From the NCBI GenBank assembly GCA_045634085.1, contig JAZQZM010000005.1, forward strand, positions 1-30,390: a stretch of 30,390 bases of DNA, written 5' to 3'. The first letter of the stretch is position 1; the number at the start of each line of letters is the position of its first letter. The stretch comes from HGM04593 sp045634085. GTDB lineage: Bacteria > Bacteroidota > Bacteroidia > Bacteroidales > Bacteroidaceae. This document shows, one piece after another, positions 16,030 through 25,200 of this stretch. Under the pieces are notes generated by a model, which saw only the letters and a program-made list of their open reading frames with translations, made no database searches and was not told the DNA's origin. The translations under genes were made by a program, and so were the position numbers.

Positions 16030-17865
16030 ATGAAAAATACATTGCTATTGATTCTGTTTTCAGTTGCTATAGCAACATTGAATGCGCAGACGCAAAAGAA
16101 TGCCTGGGGTAAGGAATATACACGTCCGGCATTTGCTTTTACGGCTTCTAACAGTATGTATCTTGAGAAAATAAGTATTGACAAGAACTGTACGGAACTT
16201 TATTTCTCTGCAACAGAACCAGAAAAGCTCCCTGATTTGGAGACTCCGATATACCTTGTTGCGGGTAATAACAGAATTCCTTATATAGATGCTTTTGTGT
16301 CTGAAAATAAGGATAGCGTTAAACTTGTCTTCAGGGCATTGCCGGCATCGGCTGTTACATTTGATCTCATTGGCTTCGATAAGGGGTGGTACGGAATACG
16401 AACAGACGGTAAAGGATATATATCGACAAAACAGGACAAGTGCGATGATTTTCCTGCTGATGAACCACTGCCGGAATATGAAGCCGTTGGCGATACCGCT
16501 TATGTTGTAGGTAACATAATAGGGTTCGTTCCTGATGAAATACAGTCCTATATCTTCGTAACTCAAGATGCTATAACCGGGCTTGAAGAAGTGAAAATAG
16601 AGAAAGACAGTATAGATGGTGATTTTGTTCTTTATAAACAAGGTTTACATAATCATGCGGTATATTCAGTCTTTTCGGGAGATATAAGTGGCGACTTATG
16701 GTTCTTTCCTGGCTACCGTACAACGGTTACCGTTGATTTGCCTGCAGCAATGGCCAAAAGATATGAACTCGAAGGGTATGAATTTGCAGGCAATGAGGTC
16801 ACATTTGATGGGCCTGTAGGAGATTTGTCACAAGTTTTATGGGAGCTTACACATATGGATTGGCAGACGGTCATAGGACATGAATCCGTTTTGGAGACAT
16901 CTTTTGATGAGTTTACCAAAATACAATGGGATACCATGCAGGTCCGTAAGAAAAAACTGCTGCAGAGCGAAGTTTATAATAATAGACAAAGGCAACTGGC
17001 TTCTTTGTTCGCACAAAAAGAGTATATAAGGAATATAATCTCATATCCGCAATGGCTTAAACGTTCTTTACAGAGAGCCCGTGTTGCCAATGTCGATTCT
17101 GTGTACAATATCAAGATTAAGGAGTATACGTTAAAAGATACACATTCAGTAGATATAGAATTGTTTGACAAAAACTCAAACGCAGCCTTATGGCTTATAA
17201 GGGATGCCACGATATTGCCTTATGCTGTTGCAAATGGCCTGACCGATAACCCTGTAGCACGTTGGATGTCCGATTTTGAGTATTCGCGGAAAATATGTCG
17301 CCAAATCAGTGCAGAGCCATTTGATGACGGTGCCGTACAATGGGATAGTGTTGCTCCGCAATTTATGGAAAAGGTGCGCGGCTTTAACCGTTTTATACGT
17401 AACGAAAAGGCTCGTATGCAGGCTGAAATGAAAGATAAAGTAAAAGTTTGCAGTGTTCCTGACAAATATCAAGGTTCGGTAATTGATTATGTCTCATCAC
17501 AATTTGAAGGCAAGATTCTGCTTGTTGATTGCTGGGCGACATGGTGTGCCCCATGCAAAGCAGGAATACGCCAGATAAAAGATTATAAAACAGAAATGGA
17601 GGGAAAACCTGTGGTGTTTGTTTATCTTACCAATGGCAGTAGTCCCTATCAGGAGTGGAGTAATACAATAATGAGCATTCCTGGTTATCATTATCGCCTT
17701 TCGGACAAGGATTGGAATACCATCCCAAATATCAACGGTATACCACGCTATTTCCTTTGTGATGAAAATGGCAAAGTCATTATGGACGTGGAAGGTTGGG
17801 GCAAGAATAGCCTTGAGAGGTTCAAGAGCAAAATCAATGAACTGTTGAAAGAGATGGAACTTTGA
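16030..17865 (+). CDS. Exported TlpA-like thioredoxin-fold protein with large N-terminal region
   Basis: A 611-residue protein with a signal peptide (about residues 1-19, ending LNAQ). Its final ~118 residues form a TlpA/ResA-like thioredoxin domain: LLVDCWATWCAPCKAG with the redox pair Cys506/Cys509, and the cis-Pro motif GIPRYFL near Pro572. The ~490-residue N-terminal region has no motif I recognise with certainty. Its beta-rich part around 150-250 is reminiscent of the DUF4369-like domains often fused to such proteins in Bacteroidetes. A likely role is periplasmic thiol-disulfide exchange, with partner unknown. The gene looks more AT-rich than its neighbours by eye. It follows the exporter operon on the same strand but after a 345-bp gap, so co-regulation is unproven. 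Confidence 0.85.
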   Translation: MKNTLLLILFSVAIATLNAQTQKNAWGKEYTRPAFAFTASNSMYLEKISIDKNCTELYFSATEPEKLPDLETPIYLVAGNNRIPYIDAFVSENKDSVKLVFRALPASAVTFDLIGFDKGWYGIRTDGKGYISTKQDKCDDFPADEPLPEYEAVGDTAYVVGNIIGFVPDEIQSYIFVTQDAITGLEEVKIEKDSIDGDFVLYKQGLHNHAVYSVFSGDISGDLWFFPGYRTTVTVDLPAAMAKRYELEGYEFAGNEVTFDGPVGDLSQVLWELTHMDWQTVIGHESVLETSFDEFTKIQWDTMQVRKKKLLQSEVYNNRQRQLASLFAQKEYIRNIISYPQWLKRSLQRARVANVDSVYNIKIKEYTLKDTHSVDIELFDKNSNAALWLIRDATILPYAVANGLTDNPVARWMSDFEYSRKICRQISAEPFDDGAVQWDSVAPQFMEKVRGFNRFIRNEKARMQAEMKDKVKVCSVPDKYQGSVIDYVSSQFEGKILLVDCWATWCAPCKAGIRQIKDYKTEMEGKPVVFVYLTNGSSPYQEWSNTIMSIPGYHYRLSDKDWNTIPNINGIPRYFLCDENGKVIMDVEGWGKNSLERFKSKINELLKEMEL

Positions 17866-17887
17866 GAATTGTCGTTATCTTGCTTTT

Positions 17888-17910
17888 GGGCGGACACTTT
17901 GGTAGCGCCC
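17888..17910. repeat. GGGCG...CGCCC hairpin, possible dispersed repeat
   Basis: GGGCG (17888-17892) pairs with CGCCC (17906-17910) and is followed by CTACAGTCGGGACAA. The string GTAGGGGCGCTACC on the opposite strand resembles a common intergenic repeat in many bacterial genomes. It lies just after the TlpA-like gene and before its terminator. Confidence 0.3.
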
Positions 17911-17951
17911 CTACAGTCGGGACAAATATGCCTGGTATCTTGTCTATTCTT

Positions 17952-18002
17952 GTACACCTAAAGGAGCCGTGTCAAAATTTGACACGGCTCCTTTAGGTGT
18001 AT
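17952..18002. terminator. Perfect 23-bp-stem bidirectional terminator
   Basis: Arms 17954-17976 and 17978-18000 are exact reverse complements about a single central A, with the core GGAGCCGTGTCAAA/TTTGACACGGCTCC. One further T-A pair and a possible G-T wobble extend the base. It lies between the TlpA-like gene and the convergent MFS gene, whose stop codon is at 18016-18018. Confidence 0.88.
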
Positions 18003-18015
18003 TATTTCGAGGATT

Positions 18016-19851
18016 TTACTTCTCGTTTCTCTGCTCGAGACCGTAACCGAACTTCTTGTCGGCACCCTTGAGCATTACAGAGATGGCTACTGCAATTACG
18101 CCGAACAGCGCGAAGATTGCCATTGGCATTGTGTAGTCTGTAACTCCGTTCGTAGTGCTGCTCTGGATTACGTTACCTATAAGTACCGGAACCATAGAAA
18201 GGCCGATATTCTGGATGTAGAAGATGATTGCATAGGCCGAACCGAGCTGCTTCATCGGGATAATTTTGGGTACTGAAGGCCACATTGCCGATGGTACAAG
18301 TGAGAATGCGATACCAAGCAGAATCATTACAATCACTGCAAACCACCAGATGTTCATTATTGGCAATGCAAACAGCACGTGTACCAATGTCAGCAGTGCC
18401 GAACCGATTATCATGAGTGTTGCACCTTTGCCAATCTTGTCATACAGGGAACCGAAAATTGGTGTAAGAATCATTGTTCCGAAAGGCAAAAGGCCTGGAA
18501 TCATGCCGGCGATGCTTGGTGTCACGTGGTATTTGATAATCATCAGGTTTGTCGCAAACTTGAGGAATGGGAATACTGCCGAGTAGAACATGAGGCAGAG
18601 CAATGTGATGAGCCAGAATCCCTTGTTGCAGAAGATAACCTTCAGGTCACTCATCTTGAACTGCTCTTCACTCTCACCGCTTTCTGCTACTGTTGATGAA
18701 GCGTCGAGTTTCTTGTCCATTACGCAGTATACAATATATGACAGAAAGCCGATGCAAAGTGCTCCTGCGCCAATCATTACAGGTGCCGATACGATACCGA
18801 AATGCTGTGCTACCGGGAGTGCGAAGAACAGTGCACCGGCTGTACCTACGCGTGCAAGAGCAACCTGCAGACCCATTGCTAGAGCAAGTTCATGTCCGGT
18901 AAACCACTTTGCAATGACCTTTGTTACTGTGATACCGGCAATCTCGCATCCCATACCATAGATAGCAAAACCGATACATGCGATAGTTACCTGTGTTGGC
19001 AGGCCGAACAGTTCGCCGCTGAATACGCTGTGTACAGCATACCATTTTATGGCTGCGCCTACGAACATAAGGCCTGTACTCATGATACCGGTAAAGCGTA
19101 CACCCATCTTGTCAAGGATAATACCTCCGAAGAAAAGCATCAACAGGAAGACATTGATATAACCGTATGCACCTGAGAAAATTCCGTAGTCATCGCTGCC
19201 CCAGTCAAGTCCGGTGATTGTTGAATCAACAATAAGGTTATCTTCTACAATCTTGTTCTCTGCTTTGTCTACATGAAGTACCATGTACTTGTTGCCGTTT
19301 GCAATATCGCTTTCAGCTACGTCTGCTTTAAGGCCGAGAGCCTTTATAGAATCGGCTGACAATATGTCGCTGTTGGCAAGATAAATGAACTTGTGTACAG
19401 GTACAGCTGTGCTGTCTGTTGCAGCAATGCTGCATGTGGTGTGCATTGAATCAATTGCTGCAACATCGTTTGTCAACAGAACTTTTGAGAATTTGTCAAG
19501 TACGGTAAGGTCCAGTGATACTTTTGCGCTGTCGCTGATGATGCTGTTTATGAATTCTGCAACACGGTTAGTGCGCTTGTTGTATACGATATTGTATACT
19601 TTGCCATACTCAATGCTGTCAATACTGTCCTTCTGCTCAATGCATACTTTGTTGAGTGAATCGGCCGACAGGTAAGTTCCGTTGTCAAAGTACACCAACT
19701 TGCCTTTTGTTGTAAGCGGTGCTTCAAGCGGGCCCATTACATCGGTGAAGAAATAGGCCATCATCATTGTGAACGAAACGATGATCAGCGCGGTCCAGCG
19801 TGCTGCCTTTGAGTCGTTCAGTCTTTTCTGCAATTTCTGTGTTGTTGTCAT
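18016..19851 (-). CDS. MFS transporter with large extracytoplasmic insert between TM1 and TM2
   Basis: A 611-residue major facilitator protein. Membrane helices occupy about residues 20-40 and then 225-600. TM2-TM5 contain FFGGIILDKMGVRFTG, the MFS motif A region, and KWFTGHELALAMGLQVALARVG; motif A is echoed in the second half as GSLYDKIGKG. This pattern recalls the MFSD1/dipeptide-type MFS group, but that is a resemblance by eye. The odd feature is a ~175-residue insert (about 48-222) after TM1, facing the periplasm, made of two related units: residues ~51-108 (KLVYFDNGTYLSADSL...) and ~154-210 (KFIYLANSDILSADSI...). It lies 70 bp downstream of the S9 peptidase gene on the same strand, so peptide uptake is a reasonable inference. 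Confidence 0.88.
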   Translation of the reverse strand: MTTTQKLQKRLNDSKAARWTALIIVSFTMMMAYFFTDVMGPLEAPLTTKGKLVYFDNGTYLSADSLNKVCIEQKDSIDSIEYGKVYNIVYNKRTNRVAEFINSIISDSAKVSLDLTVLDKFSKVLLTNDVAAIDSMHTTCSIAATDSTAVPVHKFIYLANSDILSADSIKALGLKADVAESDIANGNKYMVLHVDKAENKIVEDNLIVDSTITGLDWGSDDYGIFSGAYGYINVFLLMLFFGGIILDKMGVRFTGIMSTGLMFVGAAIKWYAVHSVFSGELFGLPTQVTIACIGFAIYGMGCEIAGITVTKVIAKWFTGHELALAMGLQVALARVGTAGALFFALPVAQHFGIVSAPVMIGAGALCIGFLSYIVYCVMDKKLDASSTVAESGESEEQFKMSDLKVIFCNKGFWLITLLCLMFYSAVFPFLKFATNLMIIKYHVTPSIAGMIPGLLPFGTMILTPIFGSLYDKIGKGATLMIIGSALLTLVHVLFALPIMNIWWFAVIVMILLGIAFSLVPSAMWPSVPKIIPMKQLGSAYAIIFYIQNIGLSMVPVLIGNVIQSSTTNGVTDYTMPMAIFALFGVIAVAISVMLKGADKKFGYGLEQRNEK

Positions 19852-19921
19852 AATAATATTTTTAGTTCTTTTTTTAGATTCATGTCTTCATTGCATTCCG
19901 CTTGGAATGAGAACGGTATGG

Positions 19922-22048
19922 TCATTTCTTCAGCCACTTATCCAGCCAGCCGAAGAATGTGCGCTGCCACAGGATTCCGTTCTGTGGCTTCAGTACCCAG
20001 TGGTTCTCATCGGGGAACAGGAGCAATTGTGCAGGGATGCCCTTTAGACGTGCTGCGTTGAATGCCGCCATTGACTGTGAAGAGAGGATGCGGTAGTCGC
20101 GGTCGCCGTGGATGAGGAGAATTGGGGTATCCCATTTGTCTACGAACTTGTGCGGAGAGTTTGCGTATGAACGCTTCGCCTCCTCGGTCTGGTTGTATGG
20201 CGCGCCACCAAGGTCCCAGTTGGGGAACCAGCTCTCCTCGGTCTCATAGTACTGCTGCTCCATGTTGAAGAAACCGTCGTGTGCAATGAATGCCTTGAAG
20301 CGCTTCTCGTGGTGGCCTGCAAGCCACATTGCCGAGTATCCGCCGAAGCTTGCACCTACGCAGCCAAGACGGTCGGTGTCAACGTATGGTTCTTTTGAAA
20401 TGTCGTCTATTGCACTCAGTAGGTCACTCATGCAGTTGCCACCGTAGTTTGTGCTGATTTCCCAGTTCCATGCGTGGCCGAATCCCGGGAGTCCGCGACG
20501 GTTGGGGGCGATGATGATATATCCGTTTGCTGCCATAATCTGGAAGTTCCAGCGGTAACTCCAGAACTGGCTCACTGGTGACTGTGGGCCGCCCTCGCAG
20601 AAAAGCAGGGTGGGGTATTTCTTTGTAGGGTCAAAGTTGGGTGGGAATATTACCCATGAGTGAAGGTCCTTGCCGTCAACAGTCTTGCACCAGCGTGCCT
20701 CAACCTTGCCTGTGGCAATCTGGTCAAAGATATGCTTGTTCTCAAAAGTGAGCTGCTTTACTTCGGCGCCGGCCTTTGCCTTCATTGTGTAGATGTCGGC
20801 AGGTGCACTCATTGATACGCGTGTCATGATGAGGTTCTTGCTACCGAGCATTGCCACCGAGTTGTAGTCGTGGTCGCCCTCGGTCATCTTTGTGAGCTTG
20901 CCCTTGAGGTCGATGTTGTATACCTGTGTGGTTCCGTGCCATGTGCCTGTGAAGTAGAGGCTTTTGCTGTCGGGTGCCCAGCAGTAGCTGTCGACGTTGC
21001 TGTCGAATACGGCCTTCTCCTCGCCGTTGGGCTTCTCGGTGATGTACTTGCGTTCGCCTGTTGCAAGGTCCATTATGCTCAGGCGGTTCAGGTCACTCTC
21101 GTAGCCGTCATGCTCCATGCTCAGCCATGCAATCTTCTTGCCGTCGGGGCTGAACTGGGGCGCTGTGTCATAGCCGTAGCTTGAACGTGCCTCGTCGAAC
21201 TTGCAGAGGTTTACAGTTGTGCCGTTCTCAAGGTCGTAGAGATAGATGTCGGTATCGGTACTGACAGTGTATTCGAGTCCGCTTTTCTTTATGCATGAGT
21301 ATGCAATCTTCTTCGAGTCGTTGCTCCACGCCAGCTGCTCGGCGCCACCGAACGGGCGGTTGGGACAGTCGTATACTGTGCCCTCGAGCATGTCCTTGCC
21401 CTCGTTGATGCTGTTGCCGTCAAAGTCGGCAATGAACGGGTGCGGGGCATCGGTGAGCCACTCGTCCCAGTGCTTGTACATGAGGTCGTCTACCACAAAA
21501 CCTTTTGCAAGAGGAAGGTCGGGGTAGATGTCGGCTGTGGTGGGCTTTATCTTGATGCGCTTGATGAGGATTACCTTGCTTTCGTCGGGTGAGAAGAGGA
21601 ATCCCTCAATGTCGGTAGCATCGTTTGTGAGCTGCTTGCGCTGAGTGCCGTCGGGGTTCATCTCCCAAAGCTGGCTGCTGCCGCTTGCATTTGAGAGGAA
21701 CGCTATCTTTGTTCCGCCCTTTATCCATACCGCGCTGCTCTCATTGGCTGTTGTTGCGGTCAGCTTGGTGTCGTTGCAGCCGTCTGCACCCATGATGTTG
21801 AGAGTGTGGTGGCTCTTGTTCTGCTCCACGCTGTAGTAGCTTACGCCATATACGATGTTCTTTGCGTCGGGCGATACGCTTACTTCGCCTATGCGGCCCA
21901 TTGCCCAAAGGGCTTCGGGGGTCATGAGACCGCCTTCGATTCTTATCTCCGATTTACCTATAGGAGCTGTGGTGCCACCCTCATTGGCGGCTGTTGCAGC
22001 GCCTGTAATTGCTATTGCTGCCATAATTGCTATGCTCTTTTTCATCAT
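19922..22048 (-). CDS. Exported S9 family peptidase (DPP5/acylaminoacyl-peptidase-like)
   Basis: A serine peptidase of about 708 residues. It has a signal peptide (MMKKSIAIMAAIAITGAATA), a TolB/WD40-like beta-propeller (about 50-440, with blades such as WAPDSKSLYFTGT and FSPDGKKIAWLS) and a C-terminal alpha/beta-hydrolase domain. The catalytic triad is visible, numbered from the MKK start: Ser566 in GASFGGYS, Asp650 in HGDRDYR and His682 in DENHW. These features fit S9C enzymes such as periplasmic DPP5 of Porphyromonas, which release dipeptides from peptide N-termini. An upstream in-frame ATG at 22126 would put 26 residues before the signal peptide and lies upstream of the -7 box, so I reject it. 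It is the first gene of a probable operon with the MFS transporter. Confidence 0.92.
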   Translation of the reverse strand: MMKKSIAIMAAIAITGAATAANEGGTTAPIGKSEIRIEGGLMTPEALWAMGRIGEVSVSPDAKNIVYGVSYYSVEQNKSHHTLNIMGADGCNDTKLTATTANESSAVWIKGGTKIAFLSNASGSSQLWEMNPDGTQRKQLTNDATDIEGFLFSPDESKVILIKRIKIKPTTADIYPDLPLAKGFVVDDLMYKHWDEWLTDAPHPFIADFDGNSINEGKDMLEGTVYDCPNRPFGGAEQLAWSNDSKKIAYSCIKKSGLEYTVSTDTDIYLYDLENGTTVNLCKFDEARSSYGYDTAPQFSPDGKKIAWLSMEHDGYESDLNRLSIMDLATGERKYITEKPNGEEKAVFDSNVDSYCWAPDSKSLYFTGTWHGTTQVYNIDLKGKLTKMTEGDHDYNSVAMLGSKNLIMTRVSMSAPADIYTMKAKAGAEVKQLTFENKHIFDQIATGKVEARWCKTVDGKDLHSWVIFPPNFDPTKKYPTLLFCEGGPQSPVSQFWSYRWNFQIMAANGYIIIAPNRRGLPGFGHAWNWEISTNYGGNCMSDLLSAIDDISKEPYVDTDRLGCVGASFGGYSAMWLAGHHEKRFKAFIAHDGFFNMEQQYYETEESWFPNWDLGGAPYNQTEEAKRSYANSPHKFVDKWDTPILLIHGDRDYRILSSQSMAAFNAARLKGIPAQLLLFPDENHWVLKPQNGILWQRTFFGWLDKWLKK

Positions 22049-22123
22049 TGGTGTATGTGTGTTTTGGTTTATGCTTGATTTTGTATAAATATAAATTTTT
22101 TGTCTGTCTATGCAAAATTGTTG

Positions 22124-22155
22124 CAAATTTACTCATAAAAATGTTTTTATGCAAT
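22124..22155 (-). promoter_or_regulatory. Bacteroidetes-type promoter of the peptidase-transporter operon
   Basis: On the minus strand, TAAATTTG (complement of 22124-22131) matches TAnnTTTG perfectly. ATTG (complement of 22152-22155) lies 20 bp upstream as the -33 element. The predicted leader is about 70 nt. Confidence 0.6.
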
Positions 22156-22201
22156 TATAGAGTATTAAAATACGCGTGCGAACAATATTAAATAGTTAAA
22201 G

Positions 22202-22232
22202 GTTGTTGCGTCTATTTTTTTATTTATCTTTG
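22202..22232 (+). promoter_or_regulatory. Bacteroidetes-type promoter of the beta-galactosidase gene
   Basis: TATCTTTG at 22225-22232 matches the -7 consensus perfectly, with GTTG at 22202-22205 and a 19-bp spacer. It gives a leader of about 40 nt to ATG 22278. It is divergent from the peptidase promoter about 47 bp away, so a shared regulator could act on both. Confidence 0.65.
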
Positions 22233-22277
22233 CGTTTGGATGGAGTTGTTCTGCAAAAACTGAATAAAAATCACAAT

Positions 22278-25200
22278 ATGAAAAAAATATTTCTTTTTGT
22301 TGCATTGATGCTTGCAGCATCTGTGATGTTCGCGGCTACGTTCCCGCAGGCCGATGGAGTTTATCGTCTGGTCAATGTGGCAACTGGTAAGGCTGTCACC
22401 AACGGAAATGTGGCGGCACACAATACCTATCTGAGTGTTGCCGATGTCGATAATTCCTCATTGGGGCAGGAGTGGACATTCGTCTCTTTGTCTTCAAAGA
22501 ACCTTGTGTTTGCACTTTACAATGACAATTACGGACAGGCAATAGACATGGCCTTGTCTTCGGGTACTCCGGGCAAACTTTTGCAATGGGAGGCCACATG
22601 TACCGACAATCAGTCGTTCCTTGTGAACATGGTGGATGCATCGGAAGGCATAGTCCAGCTGCTGTGCAAGAGCAACCAGGCGCTTCTGCTCAAGGTACAG
22701 GCCGATGGCTCGCTGCTGATGGAGGAGAATGCTACGGGTGAATATACCCATTTCCGTCTGCAATATATCAAACAGAACGTTGTGAACAACCTGCCGGTAA
22801 TTGACCGCTATTTCATTATCCGAGAGGTGGAAAGCGGTAAAGCACTGAATACCAGAGGCAATAATGGAAACAACTCGCGAATATATATTGATGAGTATAA
22901 GGAGGAGGCCAAGGAGAATTTTGTGTGGCAGCTGCGTCGAACTGAGGCCAATGTGGAGTATTGTCAGTTGTATGGTCCTTATTTCGGTAAGGCTATTGAT
23001 GTGGCTCTCGGTGGTGTAAAGTATCCCCTTCTTTGGGATGCGTCGTACAGCAACGAGAACCAGCGCCTGCAGTTCGTTCCTGTCGAGGGGCAGAAAGGCG
23101 TATACCGTATAAACGCAAAGAAAAGCGGTGCTTGGTGGGGATTGAGAGCCAACGGCAGTGATTTGTCGATGATTGATGGTTACAGCAGTGGTTCGTTGTT
23201 TACCCTTGAAGCGTTAGAACCAGATGATGTGCCTATGGCAAACGTGTGGGAGGACGAGACTTTCTTTGGCGAGAACAAGGAGGAGGGACGTGCTGCATAC
23301 ATGCCATATGCATCGGTCGCAAAGATGAAATCCGATGCACGTTATGAATTCCCATGGCTCGACCCGGAGAATGCTGAGTGGCTCAGTCTTAACGGTGAGT
23401 GGAATATCAATTGGGTAGAGAGTGTTGCTGAACGTCCGGGCAAGGATGCCTTTTGGGGAGACAATGCTGATGTCTCGGCCTGGAACACAATCAAGGTTCC
23501 TTCTTGTCTTGAGATGGAAGGTTATGGCGACCCGTTGTATATAAATGTGAACTATCCTTTCCAGAACAATCCTCCACTTATCCAGATGAAGGATGGATTG
23601 CTGAATTCCGTAGCCTCTTACCGCAGGGATTTCGATGCTCCTGCTTCTTGGGGCGACAAACGTGTGTTCCTGCATTTCGACGGTATATACGGCGCTGCAT
23701 TCGTATGGATGAACGGCAAGTATGTGGGTTATACCCAGAGTGGCAACAATGATGCCGAATTTGATGTTACTGACCACTTGCGCGAGGGCAGGAACAACGT
23801 GTCAGTTCAGGTTATCCGCTGGAGTGATGCATCGTACCTTGAGGGGCAGGATATGTGGCATATGAGTGGTATACACCGTGATGTATATCTCTTTGCTGCA
23901 CCAAAGACATTTGTGCGTGACCATTATATTACAAGTGAACTCTCGGCTGCAGACGGTTATAAGTCCGCTTCTATGAATGTTGCTCTTGAGATGGACAACC
24001 GCGATGGTGCAGCCGTTGCAAAGAGTGCTGAGGTAGCATTGATTGCTCCCGACGGCAGTGAGGTTGCGAAGAAGGACGTGGCTTTTGATTTTTCGGCAGG
24101 CGAGACTGTTAAGAGTGTCGATGTGCTTTTTGAGAATCTAGCCGGCCTGCAACTCTGGAGTGCCGAGCTTCCCAACCTTTACACAGTTGAGGTAGTGCAG
24201 AAGGATGCTACCGGTAACGAGGAGTTTGTCTTCTCTACAAAATATGGTTTCCGTCACATTGAGATAAAGAATGGTCTTGTATATGTTAACGGTGAGAAGG
24301 TTCTCTTCAAGGGTGCAAACCTTCAGGATACGCATCCTGTAACTGGTCGCTCGGTTGATATAGAAACAATGCTCTGCGACGTGAAGATGATGAAGCAGTC
24401 GAACATGAACACCGTTCGTACAAGTCACTACCCACGTCAGGCAAAGATGAACGCAATGTTCGACTACTATGGTCTCTACTGCATGGATGAGGCCGATCTG
24501 GAGTGTCACAAGAGCTGGGAGGACGGTGGTGAAAAAGGTGGTATTACCAACGAGGACAGCTGGAGGGCACAGTACATTGACCGCACCGTGCGCATGGTGT
24601 ACCGTGACCGCAACTTTCCCTCAATCATCTTCTGGTCACTCGGTAACGAGAGTGGTGGTGGCAAGAATTTCAACCACACTTACGCCGCAGTGCGCGCACT
24701 TGACCCACGCCCGATACACTACGAAGGTGCTTCACGTGCAGGAACAGATCCTACAGACATATGGTCCGAGATGTATCCGACTTTGGCCGAGGCTGACGAG
24801 CATGCCAACAGGAATACAAGAAAACAGCCTTATTTCATGTGCGAATATGCCCATGCAATGGGTAACGCAGTCGGTAACCTGCAGGAATATTGGGACTTGA
24901 TGGAGAGCAGCAAGTACGGTATCGGTGGATGTATATGGGACTGGGCTGACCAGTCAATCTACGATGCCGAGGATATAAAGAACGGCAACCTTGAGGTTGA
25001 CGGCGTGAATAAATACCGCACCGGTTCCGATTTTCCCGGTCCTCATCAGGGTAACTTCGTCAACAATGGTCTTGTTGCCGGCGACCGTGCATGGAGCCCT
25101 GAGCTGACAAATGTGAAGTATGTATATCAATATATCAAGTTCCTCTCTTTTGATGCCGAGGTAAAGCAGTTGACAATTAAGAATAACTACGATTTTATCT

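Noticed and set aside
22049..22126. Longer N-terminus for the S9 peptidase starting at 22126
   Set aside because: It would put 26 residues before a clear signal peptide, and its start codon lies upstream of the predicted transcription start.
22203..22277. Longer N-terminus for the beta-galactosidase starting at 22203
   Set aside because: It overlaps the -33/-7 promoter and displaces the signal peptide from the N-terminus.
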